DNA from: Climacium dendroides
Taxonomy: Eukaryota > Streptophyta > Bryopsida > Hypnales > Climaciaceae
Reading direction: 5' to 3'
Length of the DNA stretch: 64,000 nt
NCBI GenBank assembly: GCA_950106755.1
Contig: OX467082.1
Span: 16,306,001 to 16,370,000, forward strand
Positions within the stretch are counted from its first letter, which is position 1. The number at the start of each line of letters is the position of its first letter. Position numbers and translations under genes: made by a program. Shown piece by piece: positions 48,134 to 61,200 of this stretch. The notes beneath the pieces were generated by a model. That model was not told the DNA's origin, made no database searches, and saw nothing but the letters and a program-made list of their open reading frames with translations.

Positions 48134-49499
48134 GTATTTGTGGTGAGTGAAATTATGTGCCAAAAGTAGCTACAAGGTAAGTGTATGCATTCTGGATATG
48201 CCTTTTATGTATGCCTTCCTTACCTAGTCATAGTGAGGCAAATTTTGGAAATGTGTCATACCATATGCATGATTTTTATTTCTTATGATTTGCCACAATG
48301 CATTGTATTTTTTTAGTCTTCTAGCTTGTTCCCAATGGGGTCTATTTTTAGTGTTTAAAATCAAAATCTATATTTTGATATGTATAATTTATATGGTTTT
48401 TTATGTACTTCCAATAATGATAATTTCATGTTCTAATCCCACACCAATTACTAGTTAGTATTATATTTGTTGAGCCATTGGTTGTGTTGCACATATGATC
48501 TAAGTGAGTGTGATTTTAATCTATCCAAGGACATTAAGTTATTGCAGCATGAAATATTCTTATATTGTACTAATTTACATAGATTAGTATTTTGTAATGA
48601 CATTACTTTTGTGATTTCACTATTAGGATACATTAGTGTAATATAGGTGAAACTATATTAGAACTAAGACTTTTGGTAGCTTCTTAAATGCAAATGAAAC
48701 TATGTTAGAATTAAGACTTTTGGTAGCCTTTTAAATACCAAACCACTCAATTCAACAAATTCTTAAGGTTTGTACACCCTTTTGATGATTAGATCTAATT
48801 TTAAATTTTTGAAGATTTTGGTTAAATCTTTGTTCAAACTTATTATTTACCTCAAGTAAATCAATTGAACCAAGAATAAAGAAAGGTTGTCTTTTAAATC
48901 AAGAATTATTTTGGAGGAATAAAAATGTATTTGGACAAAACATTGGCTTTAAATCACTATTTTAATCATCAAAAAATATGGATGTTGAAGTGCTTAGGGC
49001 ATATGTGGATGATGTATTTGTAAATTGTTATTAATATATTGATCATACATTTTGTAATTTAAAAAATTAAATTTAACATATTTTTTAGAAAGAAGACATA
49101 TCTCAAAAAATTATTGAAAATTAAGTACCCTGTACAAAAATAAATTTTGGAAGTAAAATGGATAAAAGAAATTAAATTCACAAAGTGATATATGCGTCTT
49201 ACATATTCAAATTCAGTAAATAAATTTGCAAGTAAATTTCACTAAAAATTTACAATAATATCCATTTGTAATATATAGAAGATGTACTATATTTATAAAA
49301 ATTAAGTATAACAATATACACATTTATCATTCAGCCATTGGTGGTTAAATTTTCCCAAAAAAGTTGAAAGGGGTACACATATCATTTTGCCATTGGTTGA
49401 TGGATGTTTGTGGATGAATGGTGATCAATGGTAGTAATTTACTTTTTTAATATGCATTTTTTGGCTATATAGAAATTTTGGACTAGTACATGTGACTAG

Positions 49500-50400
49500 A
49501 GATTTGCATATTTTAGGCTGAAATTTTAATGGAAGGTAGGGGCAAAGAATATCTTTCATACACACCAAATTTTATGACATTTGTAAAAATACAAGTCAAA
49601 AGTTATGGCCAAATATGTTACTTTTTTCACTAGCCGGGCAGTACGGGCAGATCGTTAAAAATCGCTTTTTGTGAAAACAAAAATTTGAAATTGGTTTTCT
49701 AGAGTTACATATACGTGAAAAGCTTTGAATCATTCCATTTTGATCAATGAGATGAAAGTTATGAGCAGTTTTTGTTTGCAAGCAGTTATGGATTCTCTAC
49801 TCTAAAATAAACTTTAAAATCCTTTATCTTACTCAATTTTCAATATTCTTTGAAAAAAATAAAATCATAGGATGTAGATTGTTTATAACAACATTTCAAC
49901 CATTGAGATTGGCATTTTTCAATTCCATAATTAAATCCTTAACAATTTAATATTTTGAATCATTCTCTACTACTGTCTACTTACTATTTTTTTCCTATAT
50001 TTTGCACAATTCCAAATGATCTAAAAATTTTCAAGCATGTGACCAACTTGTCTAGGAAAAAGAATCCAAAGAGTAACCACCATTTTGGACATTTTTTCAT
50101 ACGAAAATGAGCTTGTGAAGTGTAGCTGCCCTGTTTTTTGTAGGGCTAAAAAAATGATTTCAGTGAATTTGAATGCTTATATCTTGCAATCCATGCAGTG
50201 GAAATTTCTGAATTTTTTACCATGTGTTCTCAAGTCAGCATACTTCAAGATCCTATAGTTACATTTGTCCAAAAAAGTTTTTTTCAAAAGTTTGGGACTT
50301 GTACTAGAAATGGCAGTTTTGGAGCGTTTTCAGTGAAAACATAGTGAAGAAACTTTAGGGGTTAACTATATAGCTCGATATCTTTGGGGGTATTTCTTGT
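49500..50400. repeat. Old dispersed repeat, non-coding
   Basis: Runs through GTCAAAAGTTATGGCCAAAT, TATATCTTGCAATCC, TGTACTAGAAATGGCAGTTT and TTTAGGGGTTAAC. The same words in similar order occur at 32330-32400 and 33900-34580. Probably remnants of one retroelement or other repeat family; no protein-coding trace remains. Confidence 0.4.
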
Positions 50401-50702
50401 CAGTTAGTTTGTAACCACTAAGACTATTTGACAAGCAATTGCTCTCTACAACGAATCTCTATCAATATTGAAAGTTTTCTATAAAACTTTTTATTACTCC
50501 TAGTATTAGGAAAAAACGGTGTTTGAATTATCACATTTTGTTGCTTCAGATGGCTTGATTTGTACATAAATTAAGAAAGTTGTATTGATTTAGAATTTTA
50601 GACACTATTTTCTACTAATATGAAAGATAAAAAAAATTCTTTGGAATTTTTGGTTAAAGACAAACAATTTAGACAGTAGCAAAGCAAGGGATCAATGGAA
50701 GA

Positions 50703-50832
50703 AACTATAGAAGTGTGAAAGTAAGATATATATAGCTAGAGATGAAACACAATAGGGTATTGACAAGAACTATAAAAGTGTGAAAGTAAAATATATATAG
50801 CTAGAGATGAAACACAATAGGGTATTGACAAA
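50703..50832. repeat. 65-bp tandem duplication
   Basis: Two adjacent copies starting AACTATAGAAGTGTGAAAGT and AACTATAAAAGTGTGAAAGT differ at only a few positions and share ATATATATAGCTAGAGATGA with GGTATTGACA. Non-coding. Confidence 0.9.
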
Positions 50833-52210
50833 GACAATGCTTCACAGTGCACTTGTATTAAGTAAGAATATCAAACAAGACTTCAATAGAAAGTTCTAAG
50901 ACTTGTATTAGCAAGGCTTCCCCCATCTTCTCTTTAATATATATACTAATAATCACTATATCTTGAAGTTTCTTCCAAAAAAAATAGGAGTCTTTAGAAG
51001 AGGGCACTAGAAATCCTAAGAGTTACTAGGATTTTGTGAAAATTCAAGTTTTGGCTTTCAAAATACACATGGGACTTGCAATATCCTTTAAAGGTAAGAA
51101 AAAGTCATTGGAACTCTATAAGAACAAATAGCCCTTCAAATAACATCAAATTTTCTCTAGTGTGATCTATACCAAGATATGATTCAATGTTTGAAATTGA
51201 TATTGGTAGGATTCACCAAAACTATTGTTCATTTCTACACTTTTATATTTACACAAAAATCCTTGGTTGTTTTTGTTCAAAGTTAAATGGATTAGCTCAT
51301 ATTTGTTACAAATTTTGTCATTAAATCACATTAATTTTTCTCCCCTACAAAACATTAACTTAGTTAAGCCCACTCTTTATTATTTTCTTTTCACATGATT
51401 TTGCTTATATCTATGTATAAATGTATTTTTTATCTCAATTTCAACACCAGAAAGTCAACAAAATTGCATGATAGTTATGTGCAAGTTGAGGGGTTAACCT
51501 TGTTAAGGACACAGACCCAAGATAGTCACCAAAACTTTCCTATATTGTACCAATAGGCACATGGTTTTCACTACAGTCAGCAGTGAAGTCATCCATCGGA
51601 CCATTGTGGTCCGCAGCGTCCTTAGTTGATTAAGCAGTCTAAAAAAGGACGATCAAGATATTGAGTGAGTACACTCACACCATTCAACAAGAGAGACACA
51701 CCATTCAACAAGAGAGATTGTTCACATGGACTCGAACAAAGTCCCAAATATGAAGAAGAGATCGATCACGCACAGATTCAGTGCACATCATCCCACTCAT
51801 ACATTTCCTTCTGTTCTCCACTAGGTTACGCGAAGTAACGCCCCAAGCTTCTGACTGACTACATATAATACCTCGAAACTATTGAGAAAATTGCAGAACT
51901 AATACTAACTCGCCCCCTCTTGGCATTTGGGAGTATGTTCCAAACAACATTGGGAGTTTCCACTCCCTAGTATACATGGAAGATCTCGAAAATTATAGAT
52001 ACTTCAATTCGTTGAAGATTAATAGTGCTATTAAAAAAATCTAAGTCTACCTCTCAATAGAAAAAGCTCAGTCACAGGAGCTACAATACCTCACTCAAAT
52101 CCTCGACCCGGTTATGAGCGAAAGATTGATGCGAAGAGCATTTCCTGGAGGCCTACAAAATGAATGCTGTAAAGGGAGAATCAACAAATTTCAAATGAGC
52201 ACACCATCGG

Positions 52211-54188
52211 TCACCAGCCAATGTCGTGCAGGGAAGACAATGTGCCGAGAATTCCAAAGACGATGCCGCCAATGATGAGAAAGTAGTCCACGCTTCGTGA
52301 GAGCTTGGAAATATCGTCTCCAAATACGCAGAGGTGCATCCAACCTGGCAACACAAATGAAAGCAAGCAGCAAACGCTACTCCCCACAAGGGCCAGAAAA
52401 GCTCCAAAATGAGGAACTGAGACTGCAATCCAGGCCGTGCACAAAACCATGAGGGTCCTGAGAAGCTGGGAGGGACAACCCTGAAAAAGGCGACGCTCGG
52501 CTACCTCGTAAACAGGGTGCATCATCATAGGATATGTAAAGATCAGACCTGCGCAGAGACCGAGCTTCACAACCACCGTCTGCCATGAGTTTCCTAGGTT
52601 CAACGTGACGATGTCTTTCGTATACTCGCCGTATGCCAGGTACCCCAGAAGACCAAATATAATGTACAGGAAGGTGATGAAGCACATTGCAGCAGCTAGG
52701 ATACGTGCAAACTTGGGCCGTTCCAAGTATTCTGACTCCAGAGGAAGCACCAGGCAGATGCCTTCCACAGCGTAAATGGCCACTCCAATCGAAAACAGCA
52801 GATTCGTCCACCCTGTAAACGCCACCACATGCTCTCCATGGTCTGTGGCGATGGCTGCAAACTCGGTTGTCATTACCACTGCCATTGCGGAAACGTTCAC
52901 TATGTCCGCAAACATACTAAACGGTGCTAGGTGGGTGAGCGAACGAATGAACGCCAGTAATACCTGCACAGATTGGGAAGGTGTCAGGACTGTGCATTGG
53001 TGGTGGCATGTACTGTAGGAATAGACTACACGTATCTCAAGTTGATAAGATAACTGGCTGTGAAATTCAATAAGGTCACGCTTCTCAAATTACACATCCC
53101 CAGCAATAGCATATGAAAGTTACATCATGTGCTTCACCACATGTCACCTATGCTAAACCATAGGCTAGTTCACCAATACAGAGGGCTATCTATGCTCTAG
53201 TATAGGGCTACCAATGCTAAATGCTATCTGCTTGTGCATAGGTCGCCCTATTAAAATGCATAGATGACCAAGTCCTCGGTGGACTAACCTTTACTACAGA
53301 TGGTGGAGCATATGAAACTTTCACATGCTAACGGTAGGAATGTGTAACTTGAAACGTGCACACTTATTGTATTTCATAACCGGCTCTATTATTAAAATAC
53401 CTGCCCACTAACCAAGAAGTCACCAACTAGGGATCAAACGGCTAAGCATTGAATGAAGGAGCCGTGCCTTTTATTGTTGGATAAATTCATAATGCTTACT
53501 GTGTTAAAAACACCGGTTATGAACAAAGTTTGATGAACATTAGAAAAGAAAACAATGATGATAAATTCAAACCAACATCAGCGGTTGCGCATAGCACAAC
53601 GTTTGAGGCCCCGATAGAGAAGATCACCTGAAAAGGGAAGACAATCCAGATATACACCTCCTTGGTCTTCCAGTCCAGTCCCATAAACTGCAGCACCTGT
53701 GCACTCTCCACTGTCACTTCCGGGCTGTGCGACTTCTCTCCGGCGAGCACGGAAGCCAAATTCTCACCGATGAAGATGAGGTACGCCACACAGAAGCCTC
53801 CTTGGCTGAGCACGATCATGGTATCCACCGAGATTTGGCCCGCCCTTCCAAGAGTGTGAAACCCCAGCTGACTATACGTGTCGATGCTGTCCACAATCCC
53901 CTCCGTCTCCAGATGGCGACGGCACCACACCATGAGCATCATGCAGTAGTACATCGCCGCAGAAGTCCCTGCCAGAATGAGCAGCCCCTGCACCCATCCT
54001 GACTGCTTGAACGCGTAAGGCAAGCCTAAGACCCCTGCGCCCACGACCGTAATCACGATGTTGAAGAAGGTCTTGCAGGCGGAAGACAAGGGCCGCGTCT
54101 CCACGTTGCCTAACGGGAGAAGCGGGGAGACCTCCGAAGGCTTCACGGAGATGCCATTCACCTTCGACACGCCGTTCTCAACCCCCAT
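52211..54188 (-). CDS. AVT3: AVT3-type vacuolar amino-acid transporter (AAAP family)
   Basis: Two coding exons, 54188-53628 and 52963-52211, give a 437-aa protein, the usual AVT3 length. The donor TTTTCAG|GTGATC and acceptor CTGTGCAG|GTATTA are in phase 0. The protein has a short hydrophilic N-terminus with a SPLLPLG segment, then about ten to eleven hydrophobic helices. Signature blocks are FFNIVITVVGAGVLGLPYAF (first helix), GGFCVAYLIFIGENLASVL, IWIVFPFQ, SLTHLAPFSMFADIVNVSAM, YAVEGICLVLPLESE, IIFGLLGYLAYGE, TYPMMMHPVYEV and LVGSSVCCLLSFVLPGWMH. Arabidopsis AVT3 proteins sit in the tonoplast and export neutral amino acids such as alanine and proline from the vacuole; the same role is inferred. 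The coding intron (52964-53627) carries a MITE. A 5' UTR intron probably lies at 54261-55109. Confidence 0.93.
53072..53366. mobile_element. MITE within the transporter intron
   Basis: The left end AAGGTCACGCTTCTC with AAATTACACATCCC pairs with the right end, whose reverse complement reads AAGTGTGCACGTTTC with AAGTTACACATTCC. Similarity continues inward (AGCATATGAAAGTT against AGCATGTGAAAGTT, then TGCTTCACCAC against TGCTCCACCAT), so almost the whole 295-bp piece is one imperfect hairpin. It lies clear of the splice sites and need not harm the gene. Confidence 0.7.
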
Positions 54189-55500
54189 AATAAAGAGTCT
54201 TTACAGTAACACGGGCAAACCCTCTTCACGAACTGTCTCGGAAGCATTAACTTTGTTGATCTGCAGCAAACAAACAGGCATGACCATCAGCGATACTTCT
54301 TGTTGTAAAGCTTTTATCCCCAAAGGACCAAGGATTCATGGTTTGAAAAGTGTTCAAACTGGTTGATTACATAATTCAGAGAGTGCCGAATTTCCAATAT
54401 CTACTGATCAAGTGAAGGGCAGTGCATGAGTTCGTCGAAATCCAGAAATTGGACTAAAGAAAGACCCCATACGACCAACTAAAAACCTCTTGGGGTTAAC
54501 CCCAAAGGCGAAGTTTCACACGCACAGATGTCCGAGTAGGAGCTTCAAATTACAGCTGACCAACATTTAGACTAAAGCAGATAGAAACCTATGAATAATG
54601 CTTGTTGAAGACAGATCTGTCTACCAACTGCAACTTCAAACCTGATTTGCGACCCCAAAAGGAAAATCTTGTACCAAAATACTCTTTCGTCGAGAGATTT
54701 CTATTTTTAAGAGTCACTACTTGACGTTGCTGGCAGAAACACGAAGAGATCAAAAGCAACCCGCTGTGACGAAACCCTAGGTGACAAAAACTAACCACCA
54801 GTCAGAACGTCGAAACAATCCTCAGACTGTGCTCAAATTTGATCTCTACACTATCAGACAGGGCTTCTTATTCCAGAAAACTCCTGTAGATACTCGAATG
54901 CCCCTACACGTACCCCTGCGAACCCCAGCACATGCCCAATTTCCAACACTGAATTTCACGAAAGAAACTACAGAGAAGACAATCCAGAACCCCAAACAGC
55001 CATAAAGCACCGAAACAAACGATCCACAAAGCGCGGCAACCAATTTACCGAACTCCAAATTCTTTTCAATAATAAAAACGAAATCAACCCCTCCACAAAA
55101 GCTACTTACCAAACCTCCGCACGTGGCTAACATGCGCCAAATTACGACTCTGATCAAATAATTTTGCCCAACATCCAGCAACAGAATGAGCAGCTTGAAA
55201 GTTCGACCCTAAACAAAAACTCGGAATACACGACATGGGTTGCGTCAAAAGCACCCCAGCGAACAGAATGACCAACTCAAAATCTCCAAATTCACGACAT
55301 GGGTTGTGAACTAGTGCACAGAAACTCACAGGAATACAAATCAAGGAAGATGAAAATTGGTGACGAAGAGATTGTAACGGCGCATGCGAAGGATTTATAT
55401 TGAAAGTGTGAGCGAATCTGCTGGCCGGGAGACGGGGAATCGGTGGAAGCAGAGACAACAGCGACTTTCCAAGGCGCGGGGAGTCGCTTCTTTCGTTCCA
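54189..55500 (-). promoter_or_regulatory. 5' UTR, leader intron and promoter of the transporter gene
   Basis: On the minus strand, GGTTTG|GTAAGTAGC at 55110/55109 is a strong donor and TTTGCTGCAG|ATCAAC at 54261/54260 a strong acceptor, giving a likely 849-bp intron in the 5' UTR. The minus-strand frames 54846-55181 and 55102-55458 fall in this leader and are not proteins. The word ACGACATGGGTTG is duplicated at about 55230 and 55298. Confidence 0.5.
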
Positions 55501-56379
55501 AGGAGGCGACGTAGTCTACGAGGCGTTGAGTTAGTTTCTTCTTTTTGGGGAATTTATTTGAAATTTATGTATAGACTTGGGTAACTTGGGTGAGTGTCAC
55601 TGGCTGTTGGTCACGTTTCTTACGGGTAGGTAGATTCTGGTGAGTACGTGGCGTTCATTGAGTACTCGCCTCCGTTTTGGTCTTCCTCGGAAACTAACTA
55701 ACTTAACCAACCATTTGGATGTGACGGTTTTGAAATTGGGATGTAATGGGGATGTGATTCGGATGCAACGGGGATGAAATTTGGATGAAAGATAAAAAGC
55801 TTTTTTTTGGCAAATAGAAGACATATTGAATTTGAAGTACTCTACCAAAAATTGTAAAAATGTTCACTGTTGAGGTTCATCCTGTTATAAAGTATTAATC
55901 AATACACCACCTATTAATTTTTATTTAAATGAGCATTGTTAAAAAGGAGAAAATTCACCAAATTTCAAAACATCATGCTTTATAAACTGCAATGCATGAA
56001 CAATATAGTAGAAAAGAGAATCTTTGGGCACCAAACTCTAATAGGAGAGTTTAATTCCAAAGGCTCATACAAGCACCAAATTCTTTCCTATATACTCTTT
56101 AATTGAAGCAAATTTATGTGACAAACATTACTGAGTGTCACAAGTATTATTGAGTGTGACAAAAAAAATTCATTTTTTAATCACACAAAAAATATTGTAG
56201 TAAAGTTGGATGAAATCCAAGAACCATATTTGATTATTATATACAAAAGGAATAAGAGGTCAAAGTTGAATTGGTAGACTTTCTAAAACTTGAACCTATT
56301 TTCAATGTTTACACTTTTAAGAGAGTACAACAAGCATTTATTTTTTGTCTTCTATCATTTCTAGGGCCTACTTTGGGAA

Positions 56380-57100
56380 CATGCTTGGATTAGGTAATCT
56401 TACTTTTAGTTGGTGGAACCAAAGTACTAGCTAGTGTCATGTTATAGCTTAGTGGCCAAGACTTCTTTTGTACTATGTCATTAATGCGTGCTAGATTTTT
56501 TTTTGTAAAATATCTTATAATATTTTACTTGAAGGAAATAACTATTGTAGCCCAGTATTGTGCATCATGGGAATAAGGAAGTTACCTTATCCACAACTAA
56601 AACATGCAAGACGTAGAGTGAAAATGCAAATTCTTGGGGGTAAAAGTAAAAGCTTGTCCCCTATTTTGTGTCATGATTAGGATATATTCTACACCTCTCC
56701 TATCTAATTTGGGGTCTCTGATTGCAAATATGACTTCAGAATTTGCAAAAAAAATCATGTGTGAAAAATAAAAAATTCTTCATTTCCCTTGGGATATAAT
56801 TCCTGCATTTTCACCTTGCTAGTCCCACTTTGTGGGACAAGCTTATGGTCCTACCTAAAACATGGTGTAAAGAACATGCAATTGAATTTGGGTGATCCTA
56901 GTTTAGTGGAGCCCAAGTGTCCTATTGTAGCTTGGTAGCCCAATACTTCCTTTGGACTTTTGAACTAGTGGCTTGTTAGATTTTTTTTTTTTTTCCCCCA
57001 TGAAATGGCTTATTATAATACTTTTTTTTTATTTGAGAGAAAGAAGGAGAGTATTTTGCATCATGGGAACATGTAACTTAAGTTACCCAAAACTGAAACT
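56380..57100. repeat. Diverged direct duplication, spacing about 480 bp
   Basis: The segment at 56380-56620 and the segment at 56850-57100 share, in order, GGTGGAACCAAAGT/AGTGGAGCCCAAGT, TTATAGCTTAGTGGCCAAGA/TTGTAGCTTGGTAGCCCAAT, CTAGATTTTTTTTT/TTAGATTTTTTTTT, TGCATCATGGGAA and a TAAAACATG/GTTACC context. Non-coding. Confidence 0.6.
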
Positions 57101-57231
57101 TGGTGCAAGGGCACCCATAACTTGGGCCCCTGTCCTCTCGTGGGCCGGTGCTGATTCCCATGAAGCTCCGGGACTTATCCTCCACCTCTGTGATAAGAAC
57201 AAGCACTCCCGGGTCACTATTTTAATAGAAA

Positions 57232-57290
57232 ACTTTTGGATGAATGTTTTGGATGAACCTTTGGATGGAATTTTGGATGAACGTATTCGC
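57232..57290. repeat. TTTTGGATGAA minisatellite
   Basis: Four to five units of the type TTTTGGATGAA with small length changes. The same core (GGATGAA) makes up the minisatellite at 15610-16030. Confidence 0.7.
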
Positions 57291-58190
57291 GACGAGAACG
57301 ACCGGAAGGCGTTGTCGCATCTGGACCGCAGCTCCATCCTCCTGCAACAGTCGCTGCTGCTGTGTGCATGCGGCGGGCACATTCCTGAATTTGGAATTCG
57401 GAATTTGCTTGGCCGTCACGCAACTTGAAAATTCTTTCATGCAAAATTCTTTATAAACCTGGTCTCTCTGCAATTCCCGGAACGCAACAGCTGCGCCGGA
57501 TCAGTTGCTTCAAGATCAATCAGGCCGGCGTGGTGTACGCTGTGTGTGTTGCCCGTACTTCGGCCTTCAGGTGCTCAACCGAATGTTACTTCTGTTGCAA
57601 TTGCATCGTTCAGTTCTCTTTGTTTGTTTTGAATTCTTTCACGGGAAGGGAGTTTCCGGAAGGATTGGGGTTTAAGCTATTTCTTGAATCCTGTTCAGAA
57701 GCTTGAATTAGGGATGCATAAGTGTCACACCCATATTTTTAGTTTTGAGGTAGGGGATACATTTCTGTGGCTTTCAGCTCGTTTGAGTGGAGTTTTTCCG
57801 CATTTTTGAGAGGATTCCAACGCACTCAAATATGTGTTATTTGGATACTGTTTGAAGAAGTTTTGAGTAGTTGAAGTTTGAAGTAGTAGGGTCATAATCC
57901 CAAGTTGAATACCATTGAACCGTGAGTATTGCATCAACAATCTATCTCACGGAAGCATGGAAGCACGGAAGCACGGATCGAACTTAGAAGTCATTCAAAC
58001 ACATTGTTACAAATCGTGTGTTTGGATGCTTGTGTGTGAATCGCACTGGCATTTTCCGTGGGTGACTTTTCAACCCACTGAAAATGGATGGTTCCCTGTC
58101 TTAGCTTCCAATATTGCGTTTGAAGGTTTGTAGGCTTCTGCTTTCTGTTCCGAGAATGGCCAATCTGCTGTTTTTTTGAAGGATGCGAGC

Positions 58191-58206
58191 TAAACCCTAA
58201 ACCCTG
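58191..58206 (+). promoter_or_regulatory. Double telo-box ahead of the acetylornithine aminotransferase gene
   Basis: TAAACCCTAAACCCTG lies 18-34 bp before the start codon, in the presumed leader. Telo-boxes mark many plant growth- and translation-related promoters; function here is inferred. Confidence 0.5.
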
Positions 58207-58224
58207 AATTTGCAGGCATTAGCT

Positions 58225-61200
58225 ATGGACGCCACGGCTGTAGTATCGAATATCTCTTCTACGGGTTTTTGCAGTTCTCCAATCACCCGGACTCTGTCTT
58301 CCTCCGCGTGCTTCTCCTCTGCAGGTTCTCTTCTTCCGAAGTTGTCGGCTTCTCATGGAAGATTTCCGTCTTTGACTCGATGCATTGCAGATCCAGCTGA
58401 AAAGACAGGTATGTTGCTCTACCGTAGTATCCTTTTACCTTATTTCGCTAATTCTCTGGTTAGATTGTAAAGTTGAAGATACCGTTCACCATTGGACGTG
58501 ACTTTCTGATCTATTCTTTGTGTGCATGTTCCAGCTCCCACCACTAGGAATGCAAATCCTGCGAAGCTTCAGGCTGCGGTGAGTGTTCAATTCACTTGAG
58601 AATGCTATTTAAATCTCCGACGTCCCAATTCTGGAATGACGAATAGAGAGGTTCCAGGGCACTCTCTGTATGATGAATTTGATGAAATCGAGGTATATAA
58701 TATATATTTATAAAGATATAAGCAAAAATATGCAAATATTCAAGAAAGAATTCAGGCGCTAAGGGGATTAACTTCGTTGTTGACTTTCTACTTGTGATGA
58801 GTAGAAGCCTTCCACCACTCGTTGAATTCAATTTCCAGGACTGGAGCAGCTTTGTAGTGCCATTTGTTTCTCTAGTTGTATGCTTTAACTATGTAACTAG
58901 TTTGAGGAATTTAGGTCACTACATGTTTTGGTCCAAGACTGTGAAGGCCTCAGTTTTCTCCATCTTTTTTTCAAATTTTTTTTTTTAATTTCCTTTATTT
59001 TACTTTCATAATACCGTGGGCTGGTTTCCACTTCTTCGGGTAAGGGTTTGAGGACAAGCAAAAAGTTGTGGCCAAGACACCGCTATTTGGTGGCCATGTG
59101 ACAAGGTGGTAAGAGATTATAAAATAAATTGGTTAGCTGAGGACTACCGGTAGTGCTCTTGTCCATTTGACCACTTTGGGGGCTGGTGATATTTGTACCA
59201 TTCTACAAAATGGTCAAACAGAGAAGATCTTAAAGTATGGTCTAATGTCTTGTCATGGACAAATCAACCCAAAAGATGAGCGAATCTAAAATCACGCGTT
59301 ATATGTATTATGATGTCAGTGTTTACTTCATCTTATCTGTCTATGAAACAATGTGTTAACTACAGGAAAATGCTCGCTTTCTGACAGGATATCATTGGGG
59401 CAGAGTCCCGGCTTTTTGTGCAAACATATGCCCGGTCACCTGTGGTGTTTGTCAGAGGAGAGGGTTGCAAATTGTATGACACCGAAAACAAGGAGTATTT
59501 GGATTTGACAGCAGGAATCGCAGTGAATGCTCTTGGACATGGGGACCCGACCTGGGTTCAAGCAGTCACTGAACAGGCAGGGAAGCTCGCTCACGTCAGC
59601 AACCTCTTTCATACCGTACCACAGGTAAACAGCCCAAGTAACTTTGCACTACTTAGTCCTGTGAGGTGCAGGATACCTTTTGTGTCAATTTGAGAATTAA
59701 CACATGTAGGAATGTGCTGTGGAGAGATTTTTGGGTACGAGACAAATTTGGTAAGATCAAATTTCTCAGTATGTAAGAATTTCCTATGCAGATTTAAAGT
59801 GGGGGGTTGTAGCCACAATAAGTGACATCAGACGATAGTGTTTTCATTCAAAAACATCAGTGACAATAGACATTTATCCAAGTCTTGAGAACACCACTTG
59901 TCTTAAATTAATTTGTATGTCCATTTGTATGAACAGATGAGTTGCTGTTGGTAACAGGTATTGGTATAAGAGACGCGATCGGATCTGTAATGATTTTAAA
60001 TCATCACCGGAGAATGAAGTGCTTAGATCATTAGTATAAATCATCGTGTAGATTAATAGCTCGGACTGTGAAAGATAAAGATAATAGCATGTCATGGTAC
60101 ACCAATTCCATCTTTTCCCAAGGAACTCTTATGAGTTTCGAGACCCTGTCTTAATGGTCACAAGATTTGATGGTTTTCTCAGGTGAAACTAGCTGAGCGT
60201 CTTGTCGGATCATCTTTCGCGGACCGGGTTTTCATGGCCAACTCGGGCACTGAAGCTAATGAAGCAGCAATGAAATTTTCACGGAAGTACCATCATGCGT
60301 TGGCAAAAAAGAGCGGCGGAAACTCACAAGGAGCCACAGAGTTTATAGCCTTCACCAATAGTTTTCACGGGCGGACGCTTGGAGCACTTTCCCTTACAAG
60401 CAAAGTGCAATATAGGACTCCTTTCGAACCATTAGTGCCAGGTATGCCTCGTTAGTCCTCTTGCAACATCTAAACAGTTCAGGTTGATAGTTATTTCCTT
60501 AAATGCTCAATTGCTTTCATATGTGACTCCTGTATCTTTTAGTCGCAAAAAATTATGAGGATATGTGACATCTGTCTGGATTGCTCGGGTGCGAACCAAT
60601 TCTTGAACTGCAGGCGCTCATTTCTTGACTTTTGGAGACCTGGAAGCTGTTAGACAAGTAGTTGTTGCTGGTCGGACTGCGGCTATATTTGTTGAGCCAT
60701 TGCAAGGTGAAGGAGGAATAATTTCTGCCACCGCTGCCTTTCTCAAAGGACTGCGAGAACTCTGTGATGAAACGGATACAATTCTTGTTTTTGATGAGGT
60801 ATCCCCAGGGTTTGCACGAAATAATCCACTCCTACTGCATTTACTAGTTGGAATTGCCTGGTAACTTTCTGAACAATTTAAGCAGAATCACATTGAGGTC
60901 GTTAGTTTATGAGATAGTTCATGTAGAATTTTCATGCCAGGCTCCAGAGCATGACACTGAATCAATGCTTGTGAGCATCGGTTCCTGGGTAAGTGGTCGT
61001 TATTGATCACTAGCTCTTCATTGCATATTCACAATATTTCGGGACTGTAGGATTGACTCATGGATTAGGGGAGATTCTTGAGTCACCTGGTTAACATTGG
61101 AGTTTGGTGCATGTCAGATACAATGTGGGCTTGGTCGTACTGGTCGCCTTTGGGCTCATGAGGCCTATGATGTGAAACCCGATATCATGACATTAGCAAA

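Larger units (their letters stand above)
47243..52210. other. Repeat-rich intergenic DNA, no gene seen
   Basis: Mostly AT-rich with stop-dense frames. It contains a 370-bp TIR element (47758-48133), repeat-family DNA at 49500-50400, a 65-bp tandem duplication (50703-50832) and a direct repeat of CACACCATTCAACAAGAGAG at 51676-51720. The last few hundred bases are presumably the 3' flank of the transporter gene. Confidence 0.5.
55501..58190. other. Intergenic DNA with local duplications, no gene seen
   Basis: Contains a diverged segmental duplication (56380-56620 and 56850-57100), a GGATGAA minisatellite (57232-57290), loose GGGGATGTGA/GGGGATGAAA words (55725-55790) and a small GGAAGCACGGAAGCACGG repeat (57950-57980). 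Frames around 57083-57706 have moderate GC but no recognisable domain, and they overlap on both strands; they are not called. Confidence 0.45.

Noticed and set aside
54846..55458. Minus-strand frames of 111 and 118 codons upstream of AVT3
   Set aside because: They lie across a strong leader-intron donor (55109) and presumed 5' UTR; no family resemblance.
57083..57706. Cluster of overlapping frames on both strands
   Set aside because: Partly built on a GGATGAA minisatellite, contradictory strands, no domain.
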